DNA of 22,479 nucleotides. It comes from Sphingomonadales bacterium (GTDB lineage Bacteria > Pseudomonadota > Alphaproteobacteria > Sphingomonadales > Sphingomonadaceae). A program made the translations under genes and the position numbers. Positions 15,601-22,479 of this stretch are shown here, piece by piece; the stretch's first letter is position 1, and each line of letters begins with the position of its first letter. The stretch covers positions 1-22,479 of the forward strand of contig JAIYAA010000147.1 in the NCBI GenBank assembly GCA_027489295.1, in the 5' to 3' direction. Below the pieces are notes generated by a model. That model was not told the DNA's origin. It ran no database searches and saw nothing but the letters and a program-made list of their open reading frames with translations.

Positions 15601-16275
15601 GCAGGCTGCGATGGCCTCGAACCGGCCCTCCGCACTGCCCACCGTTTCGGACGTCCCCAGCACCAGCACGCCGCCTTCGCGCAGGGCGAAGTGGAACAGC
15701 GACACGGCCTTCGCCTGGGCATCCTGGTTCAGATAGATCATCACGTTGCGGCACGAGACGAGATCGATTTTCGAGAAAGGCGGGTCCGCCAGCAGGTCTT
15801 GCACGGTAAAGACAACATCGCCGCGCAGGCTTGTCGCTACCCGGTATCCGGCATCGTCCCTGACGAAATAGCGCGCCAGCAGGTCCGGGTGGATCGCGCG
15901 AGCGATGTCGTGCGGATACAGCCCATCGCGGGCGGTCGTGATCGCATCGGAATCCACGTCCGACGCGAAAACCTGCAGCTTGATCGCACGACCGGACGCG
16001 GCGATCGCGTCGTGGCAGAGCATCGCCAGGGAATAGGCTTCTTCCCCCGTGCTGCACCCGGCGACCCAGACCCGGAGCGCCTGATGGTCGGGCAGCGTCC
16101 GCACGATATCCGGGATGACCGTGGCCGCCAGCGCGTCGAACACCTTCGGATCGCGGAAGAAACCGGTCACGTTGATCAGCAGGTCCTTGGTCAGGAGGTC
16201 GCGCTCGCCGGGATCGTCGCGGAGGCGTTGGAGATAAGCGGCGAGGTTGCCGCGTTCGAGCGCGAGCAGCGCCAT
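12688..16275 (-). CDS. CheR-PAS-histidine kinase-REC-REC-LuxR HTH multidomain sensor
   Basis: This 1195-aa protein is counted from ATG 16275. The order is: CheR methyltransferase (1-235, SAM loop VAGCSTGEEAYS 71-82, SCRNVMIYL 174-182); a PAS-like region (about 270-380); a Glu/Gln-rich coiled coil (397-478) with NEEL/KEEL repeats; PAS (480-590); HisKA with His619 in ASHDLRQPL; HATPase with NLLGNAIKY, WDTGIGI and QGLGLGLS; receiver 1 (853-970, Asp905, Lys956); receiver 2 (992-1105, Asp1041, Lys1091); and a FixJ/LuxR-type HTH (1125-1185). The start is doubtful. The CheR-like frame extends upstream to about 16356 as LLREKTPHDFRQYK before the ATG, without an ATG, GTG or TTG. A CTG start at 16350 or 16347, or a frame shift from the CheB ORF, would supply the missing N-terminus. 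Ending a hybrid kinase with a DNA-binding domain suggests direct transcriptional output. Confidence 0.92.
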   Translation of the reverse strand: MALLALERGNLAAYLQRLRDDPGERDLLTKDLLINVTGFFRDPKVFDALAATVIPDIVRTLPDHQALRVWVAGCSTGEEAYSLAMLCHDAIAASGRAIKLQVFASDVDSDAITTARDGLYPHDIARAIHPDLLARYFVRDDAGYRVATSLRGDVVFTVQDLLADPPFSKIDLVSCRNVMIYLNQDAQAKAVSLFHFALREGGVLVLGTSETVGSAEGRFEAIAACERCYRYIAKGRVGDTGFPLSVGEAVPRVGPADPAAATTRQATLADLCRNAVLATHAPAAILINQKRQCLYSIGPAERYLRIAPGYATLDVLAMAPPALRTRLRLAIDKISNTVRRVDGGRGRATRDGATRWFRVDVQALPGDQEDLILLCFIEEPSAPADASSAPAGTDANRVADLERELEATQAELQTAILHQETSSQEQKAINEEALSVNEEFQSTNEELLTSKEELQSLNEELTALNSQLQETLERQRLTSDDLQNVLYSTNVGTLFLDPELRIRFYTPAIKALFSIIAGDVGRPLADLRPIAADPDLLADAQQVLGDQASIEREIAGPNNSWFLRRIFPYRAHDNRVEGVVITFGDITERKLAARALEAAKLEAERANLAKSRFLAAASHDLRQPLQSLTLLQELLVQSVEGEKPQKLLSRLELTLGAMSGMLNALLDINQIEARVVDAKPIAFPIGALLDRLRDEFTYLAQTRSLALRILPSTAVVESDPRLLEQMIRNLLGNAIKYTKHGKILLGCRRRGNTVRIKVWDTGIGIAEDELHAIFDEFHQVDNPARERSQGLGLGLSIVQRLGRLLGHAVDVSSVPGKGSIFTVTIARAPDGKPNPPSSAVEPYSTAQQPRQNSKIVIVEDDPDILDLLEQLLKDAGHIVRTASNAAAALKLIEGGAIRPEILVTDHCLPGGMDGLELLAQRRASLPYDLPAILLTGDISKETLARIARQDCVQLSKPVKPLELAAAIKRLGLAAESAPSPDLDSAAPPTGAVAYVIDDDDDVRASIRDVLECAGHVVQDFASAEAFLDAYRSATEGCLLVDAHLPGIGGVALVQQLRARGDHLPAILITGSSDVGLAVEAMQTGACDFIEKPVARTELLASIARAIDQSHGTRRIDMAHEEAAAHVADLTPRQREVMDRVLAGHPSKNIAADLGISQRTVENHRAAIMHKMGAKSLPELARIAQAAEAADAERPG

Positions 16276-16324
16276 GCGCCGCTCGATCCGGCGCTCCAGG
16301 GTGCCCGGCTTGTATTGCCGGAAA

Positions 16325-16356
16325 TCATGGGGGGTCTTTTCGCGCAGCAGGGTCCG
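16325..16356 (-). other. CheB/CheR frame junction with a C6 run
   Basis: CheB ends in CCC-CCA-TGA. The CheR frame, displaced by +1, is open from 16356 and reads LLREKTPHDF across the same bases. The six-C run lies at 16329-16334 (G on the plus strand). Removing one C would fuse CheB and CheR in frame. The site may be a programmed +1 shift, a true mutation, a homopolymer sequencing error, or an overlapping gene pair with a CTG start. Confidence 0.6.
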
Positions 16357-17104
16357 TCAGCCTGGCAGGGGGCGCTGCGGCGGTTTCGGCCGGGGGCGGC
16401 GCCGCGGTCAGGATCTGGCGGCCGCGTACGACCAGCGCCTGCGGGATCGCATCCAGGGCGAGGACCTGGTCGACGAGGCCCGTGTCCATCGCACTGCGCG
16501 GCATCCCGTCATATTCCGCCTCTTCCGGCTTTTGCGCGATGACAAAGCCGCCCGCCGCCTTGAGCGCTGCCAGCCCGCCGCTGCCATCCGCGCCCATGCC
16601 GGACAAGACGATGGCTATGGTCCGATCGCCGCAGCTTTCGGACAGCGACCCGAGAAGGCCGTCAAAAGGGAGGCGGGCGCCGTGATGCGACTGCGTGGCG
16701 GAAAGGTGCAGAGTGTCGGCGTGAACCGAAAGATAGCGGCCGGGCGGGATGACGTAGATGTGGTCCGGCCGTAGCCGACAGCCCTCGGTCGCCTCTACGA
16801 CCTTCATGCTGGTATGTTCGCCGAGCAGGTCGACCATCAGGCTCTTGTGGGTGGGGTCGAGGTGCTGGACGAGGATGAACGCCATGCCGGAGGTCTTTGG
16901 CAGGCCGTTCAGCAGCTTCGATGCGGCCTCCAGTCCTCCGGCGGAAGCCCCGATGGCGATGATCGGCATGGCCGCCGGAGGGCCGCGGGCGGCAAGGGAG
17001 GCTGCCGCGCCCTGGGCGCTGCCGCTGGTGCGCGCGGTGCCCGGCGCGTTGTTGCTGTCTACCATGTAAAACAGGATAGCACCTTCAAGGGCTGGCGCTC
17101 CCAT
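16325..17104 (-). CDS. CheB-type methylesterase domain protein
   Basis: This is a 259-aa protein counted from ATG 17104. A start at ATG 17065 (MVDSNN) is equally possible, because neither has a perfect SD. The C-terminal CheB catalytic domain stands alone without its usual receiver. IIAIGASAGG has Ser54, FILVQHLDPTH has His81, and VLSGMGADGSGG has Asp173, giving the Ser-His-Asp triad. The N-terminal 45 residues and the C-terminal 25 are Ala/Pro-rich linkers. In many sensors this domain is fused to CheR, PAS and kinase domains. Here the stop TGA (16325-16327) falls within the start of the CheR coding sequence, which continues in the next frame. It probably acts with the downstream protein in a non-chemotaxis sensory complex. 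Confidence 0.87.
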   Translation of the reverse strand: MGAPALEGAILFYMVDSNNAPGTARTSGSAQGAAASLAARGPPAAMPIIAIGASAGGLEAASKLLNGLPKTSGMAFILVQHLDPTHKSLMVDLLGEHTSMKVVEATEGCRLRPDHIYVIPPGRYLSVHADTLHLSATQSHHGARLPFDGLLGSLSESCGDRTIAIVLSGMGADGSGGLAALKAAGGFVIAQKPEEAEYDGMPRSAMDTGLVDQVLALDAIPQALVVRGRQILTAAPPPAETAAAPPARLTDPAARKDPP

Positions 17105-17452
17105 GCATAATTCCGACGCAGGTTGCGCATGCCGTCGCGAAAGCTTGGGTAGTTTCCGAGGGTCAACGAACGCGCAGTGGTTCGGTATTGTCTGCCGCTA
17201 TCCCAGCGCTGATCGACGCGTTTCCTGCGTATGATTGGTTCGCCAATCCGGTGGGACGGCGTGGAGCCCCAGAATGCTTCCGACCATGAACCGCCCGCAC
17301 CGGAATGTTCGTGGGTGGGGGATCTAGATCTTGAACCATTCTGTGGTGCCTGCAATCGAACCGATGCCGGATGGCATCGCGGAACGCCGAGGCGGCACCG
17401 GGCGCTGCACGATGCGCCTGCAGCATCGGTGCGGAACCGGGCGCGCGCCGCA
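17105..17452. promoter_or_regulatory. divergent control region between cheB-like and response-regulator genes
   Basis: This is 348 bp without a convincing gene. The minus strand feeds the CheB/CheR-kinase genes and the plus strand feeds the response regulator. It contains the perfect inverted repeat GATGCC-GGAT-GGCATC at 17363-17378, extended by a C/G pair (17362/17379), 75 bp before ATG 17453. No convincing sigma-70 or EcfG-type promoter hexamers were found by eye. Confidence 0.45.
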
Positions 17453-17836
17453 ATGACCCACTCGCTCAGCATCGTGATCGTCGAAGACGACGCGCTTATC
17501 GCGATGGACTTGGCCGATCTGCCGATCGGGATGGGGCACGATGTCAGGGCGATCGCCGCGACCGAGACGGAGGCGGTCGATGCCGCGAACCGCCACGATC
17601 CCGATCTCATGATTGTCGACGGCAGTCTGGCGGAGGGGAGCGGCGTATCGGCCATGCGCCGGATCGGCGCGGGCCGCTTCGTCCCTCATCTCTACGTGAC
17701 CGGCGATCCCTCGGCGCTGCTGAATGCCCAGGCGGATGCGATCGTCGTCGCCAAGCCGTTCCGGCTGCGCGATCTGGCGGCCGGCATCGTCAGGGCACGT
17801 CTCGCGGCGCCCACCCCCCAAGCGCCGCTGGCATAG
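17453..17836 (+). CDS. single-domain response regulator (receiver)
   Basis: This is a 127-aa protein. ATG 17453 was chosen because it starts directly at the receiver domain (MTHSLSIVIVEDD). The frame is open upstream, but that extension is Arg/Pro-rich and unlike any domain. Receiver residues are present: Glu11/Asp12/Asp13 acidic pocket, phospho-acceptor Asp56 in LMIVDGSL, Thr83 in YVTGD, and Lys101 in VAKPF. There is no output domain, so it would act as a phosphate shuttle or sink for the two adjacent hybrid kinases, or as a protein-binding switch. It is divergent from the CheB/CheR-kinase genes and upstream of the second kinase, 307 bp away. The SD is poor (no clear purine box). Confidence 0.85.
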   Translation: MTHSLSIVIVEDDALIAMDLADLPIGMGHDVRAIAATETEAVDAANRHDPDLMIVDGSLAEGSGVSAMRRIGAGRFVPHLYVTGDPSALLNAQADAIVVAKPFRLRDLAAGIVRARLAAPTPQAPLA

Positions 17837-18143
17837 GATCGCGGGACCGAACCAGCCTGCCGGAGGCGCCGCCACAAGTGGCAAAAGCACCTATTCGGCG
17901 CTGTTGATCGGAAGACCCTGGATCTGCAATAGGAGCAGGGGCAACGCCGCAGTTACCGGGCCGACGTTTCCCCACGGCGGGAGCCGCCTGTTTCGCACAT
18001 CGACCCTGAGAACGGTGTCGACGAACCACAAATTTAGTGCGCTGCCGTGCGGCAGCCAGATGAGCCTTCCGTATGATCGCGCGTTTGGCACTATCGATCT
18101 TTGGATCATAGGGTAGGCTGTCATCGCTGCTAGCGTCAGAGGC
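17837..18143. promoter_or_regulatory. upstream region of the 1273-aa hybrid kinase
   Basis: This is 307 bp without a gene. It contains the perfect inverted repeat GCTGCC-GTGC-GGCAGC at 18041-18056, 88 bp before the kinase start. Its arms and spacing match those of the repeat at 17363-17378 except for one base per half-site. No clear promoter hexamers or terminator for the response-regulator gene could be fixed. Confidence 0.4.
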
Positions 18144-21100
18144 ATGAACTTGAACGATCAGCACGAAGGACGTCCGGGAATGGACGGCCGCACGACAATG
18201 CCATGGAGTGAGGAAGAGCGACTGGCGGCGCTGAACAGCTACGAGATCCTCGACACGCCACCGGAGGCGGAATTTGAAGATCTCGTCCTGCTGGCGGCGG
18301 AGACGTTCCATGCTCCCATCGCAGTCGTGAATTTGGTCGCCGGTGACAGGCAGTGGTTCAAGGCGGAAGTCGGCATCGGCACGCGCACGTTGCCGCTGGA
18401 CGTGTCGATCTGCGCGCACGCGATCCTGCAGAACGACGTGCTGGTCGTGCCGGACACACGCGCGGACGAACGGTTTGCCGCCAATCCCCTGGTGACCGCG
18501 CCGGACGGGCTGCGCTTCTACGCGGGCGCGTTGCTGCGGAGCGCCGAGGGACTTCCGATCGGCACGGTCTGCGTCCTCGATCGCCAACCACGCCCCGACG
18601 GCATCACGCCGCATCAGAAGATGGTGCTGGAAGTGCTCGCGCGCCAGGCGATGACCCAGCTCGAATTGCGACGGGCGCTCGCGGACCAGGCCCGCCGCGC
18701 GGATGAACTCGCGCGCGTAGCCGAGGAACGAAGACGGGCCGAAGATGCGCTGCGCGCGGTGGAAGAGCGCTATCGTCTGGTCGCTTACGCAACCAACGAT
18801 GCGATTTGGGACTGGGACCTCGCTACCAATCAGGTCATCTGGAACGAGGCGCTGCGCGTGACCTATGGCTATGCGCCGTCCGATGTGACGCCGACCGGCG
18901 AATGGTGGATCGAACGCATTCATCCCGAAGATCGCGGCCGGATCCATGCCAGCATCCATACTGCGATCGACGGCACGGCAGTCAGCTGGAGCGATGAATA
19001 CCGGTTCCAACGGGTCGACGGCGGCTATGCCAGCATCCTGGATCGCGGGCAGGTCATCCGCGATGTCGATGGTCGTGCGACGCGAATGATCGGCGCCATG
19101 CTCGACATCACCGAGCGCCAGCAGCACCGCGCGGCACTCGCCATGAGCGAAGAGCGCCTGCGGCTAGCGACGCAGGTGGCCGAAGTCGGTTTGTGGGACG
19201 TTGATGTCCTCCTCGACGTCCTGATCTGGCCGCCGATCGTCAAGCGCATGTTTGGCATCTCCGCCGACGTGCCGGTATCGCTGCGCGACTTCTACGCGGG
19301 CCTTCATCCCGACGACCAATCAGCCACCAGCGCGGCCTTCGCGGCCGCGTGCGATCCCGGGCAGCGCGCGCTCTATGACGTCGAGTACCGCACGATCGGC
19401 AAGGAGGACGGCGTCGTTCGCTGGGTGGCGGCGAAGGGCAGGGGCATCTTCGACGATGACGGCCGCTGCGTCCGCGTGATCGGCACGGCGATCGACATCA
19501 CCCTGCGCAAACGTGCCAACCAGGCACTCCGCGAAAGTGAAGCGCGGCTGCGCTTCCTGCGCGAACTCGACGATGCACTGCAGGCCGCGACCGACGCGGC
19601 AGGCGCGATGACCGCGGCCGCGCGGCTGCTGGCGCTGCGGATCGGCGCGTCGCGCTGTGCCTATGCCGATGTCGATGCGGACAGCGACCGCTTCATCATC
19701 CGCGATGATTTCACGGCGCCGGGTATCCTTAGCTCGGCCGGCATCTACAGCCTGGACCTATTCGGATCGCGCGCGGCGGTGAATCTGCGCGGCGGTCAGA
19801 CGCTGGTGGTGCGCGACGTATCGGCAGAACTCGCGCCGTCGGACGGTCGAGACATGTTCCGGTCGATCGGCATCGACGCGATCGTGTGCTGCCCGCTCGT
19901 GAAGGAGGGCGGGCTGGTGGCAATGATGGCGGTGCACCAGGATCGTCCCCGCAATTGGAGCGACGAGGAGGTCAGCCTCGTCGAGGCGGTGGTCGAACGG
20001 TGCTGGGCGCATGTCCAGCGGATCGGCGCCGAGGCTCGGCTGCGTGAAAGCGAGCAGCGCTACCGCACCCTGTTCGAGGCCGTCGACGCCGGCTTCACCA
20101 TCGCCGAGCTGAAGTTCGACGAGGCCGGCACGCCGGTCGACTATCGCCTGCTCGAAATGAACCCCGCATTCGAACGCCAGACCGGCATGGGCGGCCTGGT
20201 GGGGCGCTGGGTGCGCGAAGCGATTCCCGATCTGGAGGAGCATTGGTTCCAGCTCTATGGCCGGGTCGCCGCCACCGGCGAGCCGATCCGCTTCGAAAAC
20301 CACGCGGCGCCGATGGGCCGCTGGTTCGATGTCCACGCCTTCCGCACCGGCGCGGCGAACGAGAATCTGGTCGCGATCCTGTTCAACGACATCACCGATC
20401 GGAAGCGCTCGGAAGAGGCGATGCGCGCGCTCAACGAAACGCTCGAAGGGCAGGTGGCGGAGCGCACCGCCGAACTGCGCTTCAATCGTGACATCATCGA
20501 AGCGACGGCATCGCCGATCTGCGCATTCGATACCGCGTACCGCCTGATCGCGTTCAACAAGGCGCATAACGACGAGTTTCGGCGCGTGAACGGCTTCGAC
20601 ACCAGGATCGGGGATGTCTTTCCCGACCTGTTCATTCCGGAGCAGCGGGTGAAGATGCGCGCGCTGATGCAGCGGGCGCTTGCCGGGGAGCGCTTTACCG
20701 TCACCGAGGCGTTCGGCAGGGAGGAATATGGCCAGCCCTGCTGGGAAATCAGCTACACCCCGCTCCGCGACCAGCAGGGCCGGATCATTGGTGCGTTTCA
20801 CCTGGCGAACGACATTTCCGACCGGCTGCGCGCCGAGGACAATCTGGCCAGCGCGCAAGAAGCGCTGCGCCAGAGCCAGAAGATGGAGGCAATGGGCAGC
20901 CTGACCGGCGGGGTGGCCCATGATTTCAACAATCTGCTGACACCCATCATCGGCAGCCTCGACATGCTTCAGCGCAAGGGTGTGGGCGGCGAGCGCGAGC
21001 AGCGGATGATCGGCGGGGCGCTGCAGTCGGCCGAACGGGCCAAGACGCTGGTGCAGCGATTGCTCGCCTTCGCCCGCCGCCAGCCGCTGCAGCCGCGCGC

Positions 21101-21965
21101 GGTCGATGTGGGGGCCTTGATCTGCGGCATGCGCGATCTGGTCGCTAGTACGTCGGGACCGCAGACGCGCGTCGTCGTCGATGTGCCGGATGGATTGCCG
21201 GCCGCACTCGCCGACGAGAACCAGCTGGAAATGGCGATCCTCAACCTCAGCGTGAATGCGCGTGATGCGATGCCCGATGGGGGCAGGGTCAGCATCTCGG
21301 CACGGGCGGTCACGGTCGAATCTGGGCACGCGACCGGGTTAAGCCCCGGCATGTATGTGCAGATTTCTGTTGCGGACACCGGGACCGGCATGGACGCCGA
21401 AACGCTCCGCCGCGCGGTGGAGCCCTTCTATTCTACCAAGGGGATCGGCAGGGGGACCGGGCTGGGTCTGTCGATGGTCCATGGACTTGCCGCGCAGCTC
21501 GGGGGCACGCTGATGCTCGACAGCCGGCTGGGCTTGGGTACCGAGGTCCAGCTCTGGCTGCCGGCAACGCAGGCCGCCGCAGGCACCACAGAGGCGGCGG
21601 AGGATTCACTTCCGCAGGTGGTCGCTGGGCGCGCGCTTCTGGTCGACGATGAAGAGGTGGTGCGCGCGAGCACGGCCGATATGCTGGTGGATCTGGGGTA
21701 TGTCGTCGTCGAGGCGGCTTCGGCCGAGCAGGCGATCGGGCTGATCGACGCGGGACTCGTACCCGACCTGCTTGTTACCGACCATCTGATGCCAGGTAAG
21801 ACCGGTGCCGAACTTGCTCGGGATGTCCAGGTTCGATTGCCTCGCACCCGGACGCTGATCATCTCCGGCTATGCCGATGCGCATGGGATCGCGGCGGACC
21901 TGCCGCGGCTTTCGAAACCGTTCAAACAATCGGATTTGGCTATGAGTATCGCCGCGCTTCCGTAA
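18144..21965 (+). CDS. hybrid histidine kinase: GAF-PAS-PAS-GAF-PAS-PAS-HisKA-HATPase-REC
   Basis: This is a 1273-aa protein with ATG 18144 after AGAGGC. The first GAF (about 25-175) begins with the familiar [22 protein letters not shown] domains follow at about 205-325 and 335-455, each ending in the D-I-T-x-R PAC signature. A second GAF spans about 470-625, and two more PAS about 640-755 and 780-895. HisKA has His926 in [11 protein letters not shown], the NtrB-like subtype. HATPase has [14 protein letters not shown] (Asn1038), ADTGTGM and GTGLGLSM. The C-terminal receiver (1163-1272) has DDEE, Asp1213 in VTDHLMPG and Lys1258 in LSKPF. No membrane segment is present, so it should sense cytosolic cues (ligand, redox or light cofactors cannot be told apart). 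It probably exchanges phosphate with the small response regulator upstream. Confidence 0.93.
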   Translation: MNLNDQHEGRPGMDGRTTMPWSEEERLAALNSYEILDTPPEAEFEDLVLLAAETFHAPIAVVNLVAGDRQWFKAEVGIGTRTLPLDVSICAHAILQNDVLVVPDTRADERFAANPLVTAPDGLRFYAGALLRSAEGLPIGTVCVLDRQPRPDGITPHQKMVLEVLARQAMTQLELRRALADQARRADELARVAEERRRAEDALRAVEERYRLVAYATNDAIWDWDLATNQVIWNEALRVTYGYAPSDVTPTGEWWIERIHPEDRGRIHASIHTAIDGTAVSWSDEYRFQRVDGGYASILDRGQVIRDVDGRATRMIGAMLDITERQQHRAALAMSEERLRLATQVAEVGLWDVDVLLDVLIWPPIVKRMFGISADVPVSLRDFYAGLHPDDQSATSAAFAAACDPGQRALYDVEYRTIGKEDGVVRWVAAKGRGIFDDDGRCVRVIGTAIDITLRKRANQALRESEARLRFLRELDDALQAATDAAGAMTAAARLLALRIGASRCAYADVDADSDRFIIRDDFTAPGILSSAGIYSLDLFGSRAAVNLRGGQTLVVRDVSAELAPSDGRDMFRSIGIDAIVCCPLVKEGGLVAMMAVHQDRPRNWSDEEVSLVEAVVERCWAHVQRIGAEARLRESEQRYRTLFEAVDAGFTIAELKFDEAGTPVDYRLLEMNPAFERQTGMGGLVGRWVREAIPDLEEHWFQLYGRVAATGEPIRFENHAAPMGRWFDVHAFRTGAANENLVAILFNDITDRKRSEEAMRALNETLEGQVAERTAELRFNRDIIEATASPICAFDTAYRLIAFNKAHNDEFRRVNGFDTRIGDVFPDLFIPEQRVKMRALMQRALAGERFTVTEAFGREEYGQPCWEISYTPLRDQQGRIIGAFHLANDISDRLRAEDNLASAQEALRQSQKMEAMGSLTGGVAHDFNNLLTPIIGSLDMLQRKGVGGEREQRMIGGALQSAERAKTLVQRLLAFARRQPLQPRAVDVGALICGMRDLVASTSGPQTRVVVDVPDGLPAALADENQLEMAILNLSVNARDAMPDGGRVSISARAVTVESGHATGLSPGMYVQISVADTGTGMDAETLRRAVEPFYSTKGIGRGTGLGLSMVHGLAAQLGGTLMLDSRLGLGTEVQLWLPATQAAAGTTEAAEDSLPQVVAGRALLVDDEEVVRASTADMLVDLGYVVVEAASAEQAIGLIDAGLVPDLLVTDHLMPGKTGAELARDVQVRLPRTRTLIISGYADAHGIAADLPRLSKPFKQSDLAMSIAALP

Positions 21966-22175
21966 CGCATTCCCGGCCGGTTGACGGGGCAAGAGCGCAG
22001 GGGTTTTTCGCGGGGTGCGGCGCGGTCACCCGGCGGAACCGGCCGTTGCCAAGCGGCGTAGGCCGGGCCGCTCCGCCGCCGCGTCCTGGCCTAACAGCCG
22101 GGAACATGGGCTCCCGCCAGCGTGCGTTATCCCGCCAATGGCGCGTCAGCGCCGATCGCTCAAAGCCGGCGTGAG

Positions 22176-22479
22176 ATGAATCGCGCGTTCACGGCGACGC
22201 CTGCGGTGGCGCGGTTAGGCCCTGCGCTCGAGGAAATGGAGCCTTATGGCCTGCGGACGCAGGAAGGCCATGCCGCCGATCAGGCATTTCATTACCTCAT
22301 CCTGCAATCGACGCCGAACGAGCCGCTGGTAATTCTATCGAACTCGACTGCCGCGTCAGTGGACTGGACGACGATCTATGCCCGGCACGAGCGCAGCGAG
22401 CTGCGTGATCCCGTGCCCGATCATCATGCGGTGCTCGAAGCGCTCGCAAAGGTCGACGCCAGGGACGCCAGAGCGTGCA
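22176..22479 (+). CDS. hypothetical protein, 5' part (runs off the window)
   Basis: An open frame begins at ATG 22176 and stays open for 101 codons to the end of the window. Third codon positions are strongly G/C, as in the neighbouring genes, which supports coding. The SD is weak (GTGAG directly before the ATG). The visible part starts MNRAFTATPAVARLGP and includes HYLILQSTPNEPLVILSNST. No membrane segment or known motif is seen and the family is not recognised. The 210 bp between the kinase stop and this start contain no other feature I can support. Confidence 0.5.
   Translation, partial: MNRAFTATPAVARLGPALEEMEPYGLRTQEGHAADQAFHYLILQSTPNEPLVILSNSTAASVDWTTIYARHERSELRDPVPDHHAVLEALAKVDARDARAC

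Noticed and set aside
13558..16542. Very long plus-strand open frames antisense to the CheR-kinase gene
   Set aside because: These are typical antisense frames in GC-rich DNA. They are His/Arg/Gly-rich without domains, while the minus strand shows complete conserved domains.
11924..17159. Exact 14-bp repeat TGGGTAGTTTCCGA at 11924-11937 and 17146-17159, considered as an element border
   Set aside because: About one chance 14-mer repeat is expected in a window of this size, and neither copy borders a mobile gene or a tRNA.
17453..17836. The response regulator as a PhyR-type general-stress switch
   Set aside because: It has only a receiver and lacks the sigma-like domain of PhyR. No NepR or EcfG-like gene is nearby.
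17790..21329. Long minus-strand open frames antisense to the GAF/PAS kinase
   Set aside because: Same reasoning: the plus strand carries all conserved kinase motifs in one continuous frame.

Overview
The window looks like chromosome of a GC-rich alphaproteobacterium. A sphingomonad is my best guess, from the codon use, the frequent TTG starts with good Shine-Dalgarno (SD) sequences, and the multi-PAS hybrid kinases. No sequence search was possible, so the taxon is an inference.

Region 1 (44-11449) is an integrated genomic island in a tRNA-Thr(CGT) gene. The last 45 bp of the tRNA (75-119) recur exactly at 11405-11449, giving an attL/attR pair about 11.3 kb apart. Between them, in order, are: a GHKL (MutL/MORC/Hsp90-type) ATPase; an unrecognised 409-aa partner in the same operon; a convergent DNA cytosine-5 methyltransferase preceded by a small Xre/controller-type regulator with a C-box-like operator; a three-helix membrane protein with a coiled coil; two small paralogous proteins, each behind a leader terminator; a tiny membrane protein; a zinc-finger/P-loop primase-helicase-like replication protein; a tyrosine integrase; and a small hypothetical protein. 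The first block is visibly more AT-rich than the flanking chromosome. I read it as a restriction-modification-like defence cassette in which ATPase plus partner would be the attacking module and the methyltransferase the protecting one.

Region 2 (11450-12000) holds the 5' stump of a second, different integrase directly after attR. It is a scar of an older element that used the same tRNA.

Region 3 (12001-22479) reads as host chromosome: a flavodoxin-fold NAD(P)H oxidoreductase, then a sensory cluster. The cluster has a CheB-type methylesterase ORF, followed in another reading frame by a very large CheR-PAS-histidine kinase-REC-REC-LuxR HTH protein; a divergent single-domain response regulator; and a 1273-aa GAF/PAS hybrid histidine kinase with a C-terminal receiver. 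Two 16-bp inverted repeats of matching design sit in the two upstream regions of this cluster. The window ends inside an unrecognised ORF.

No rRNA, CRISPR array or intact insertion sequence was seen.
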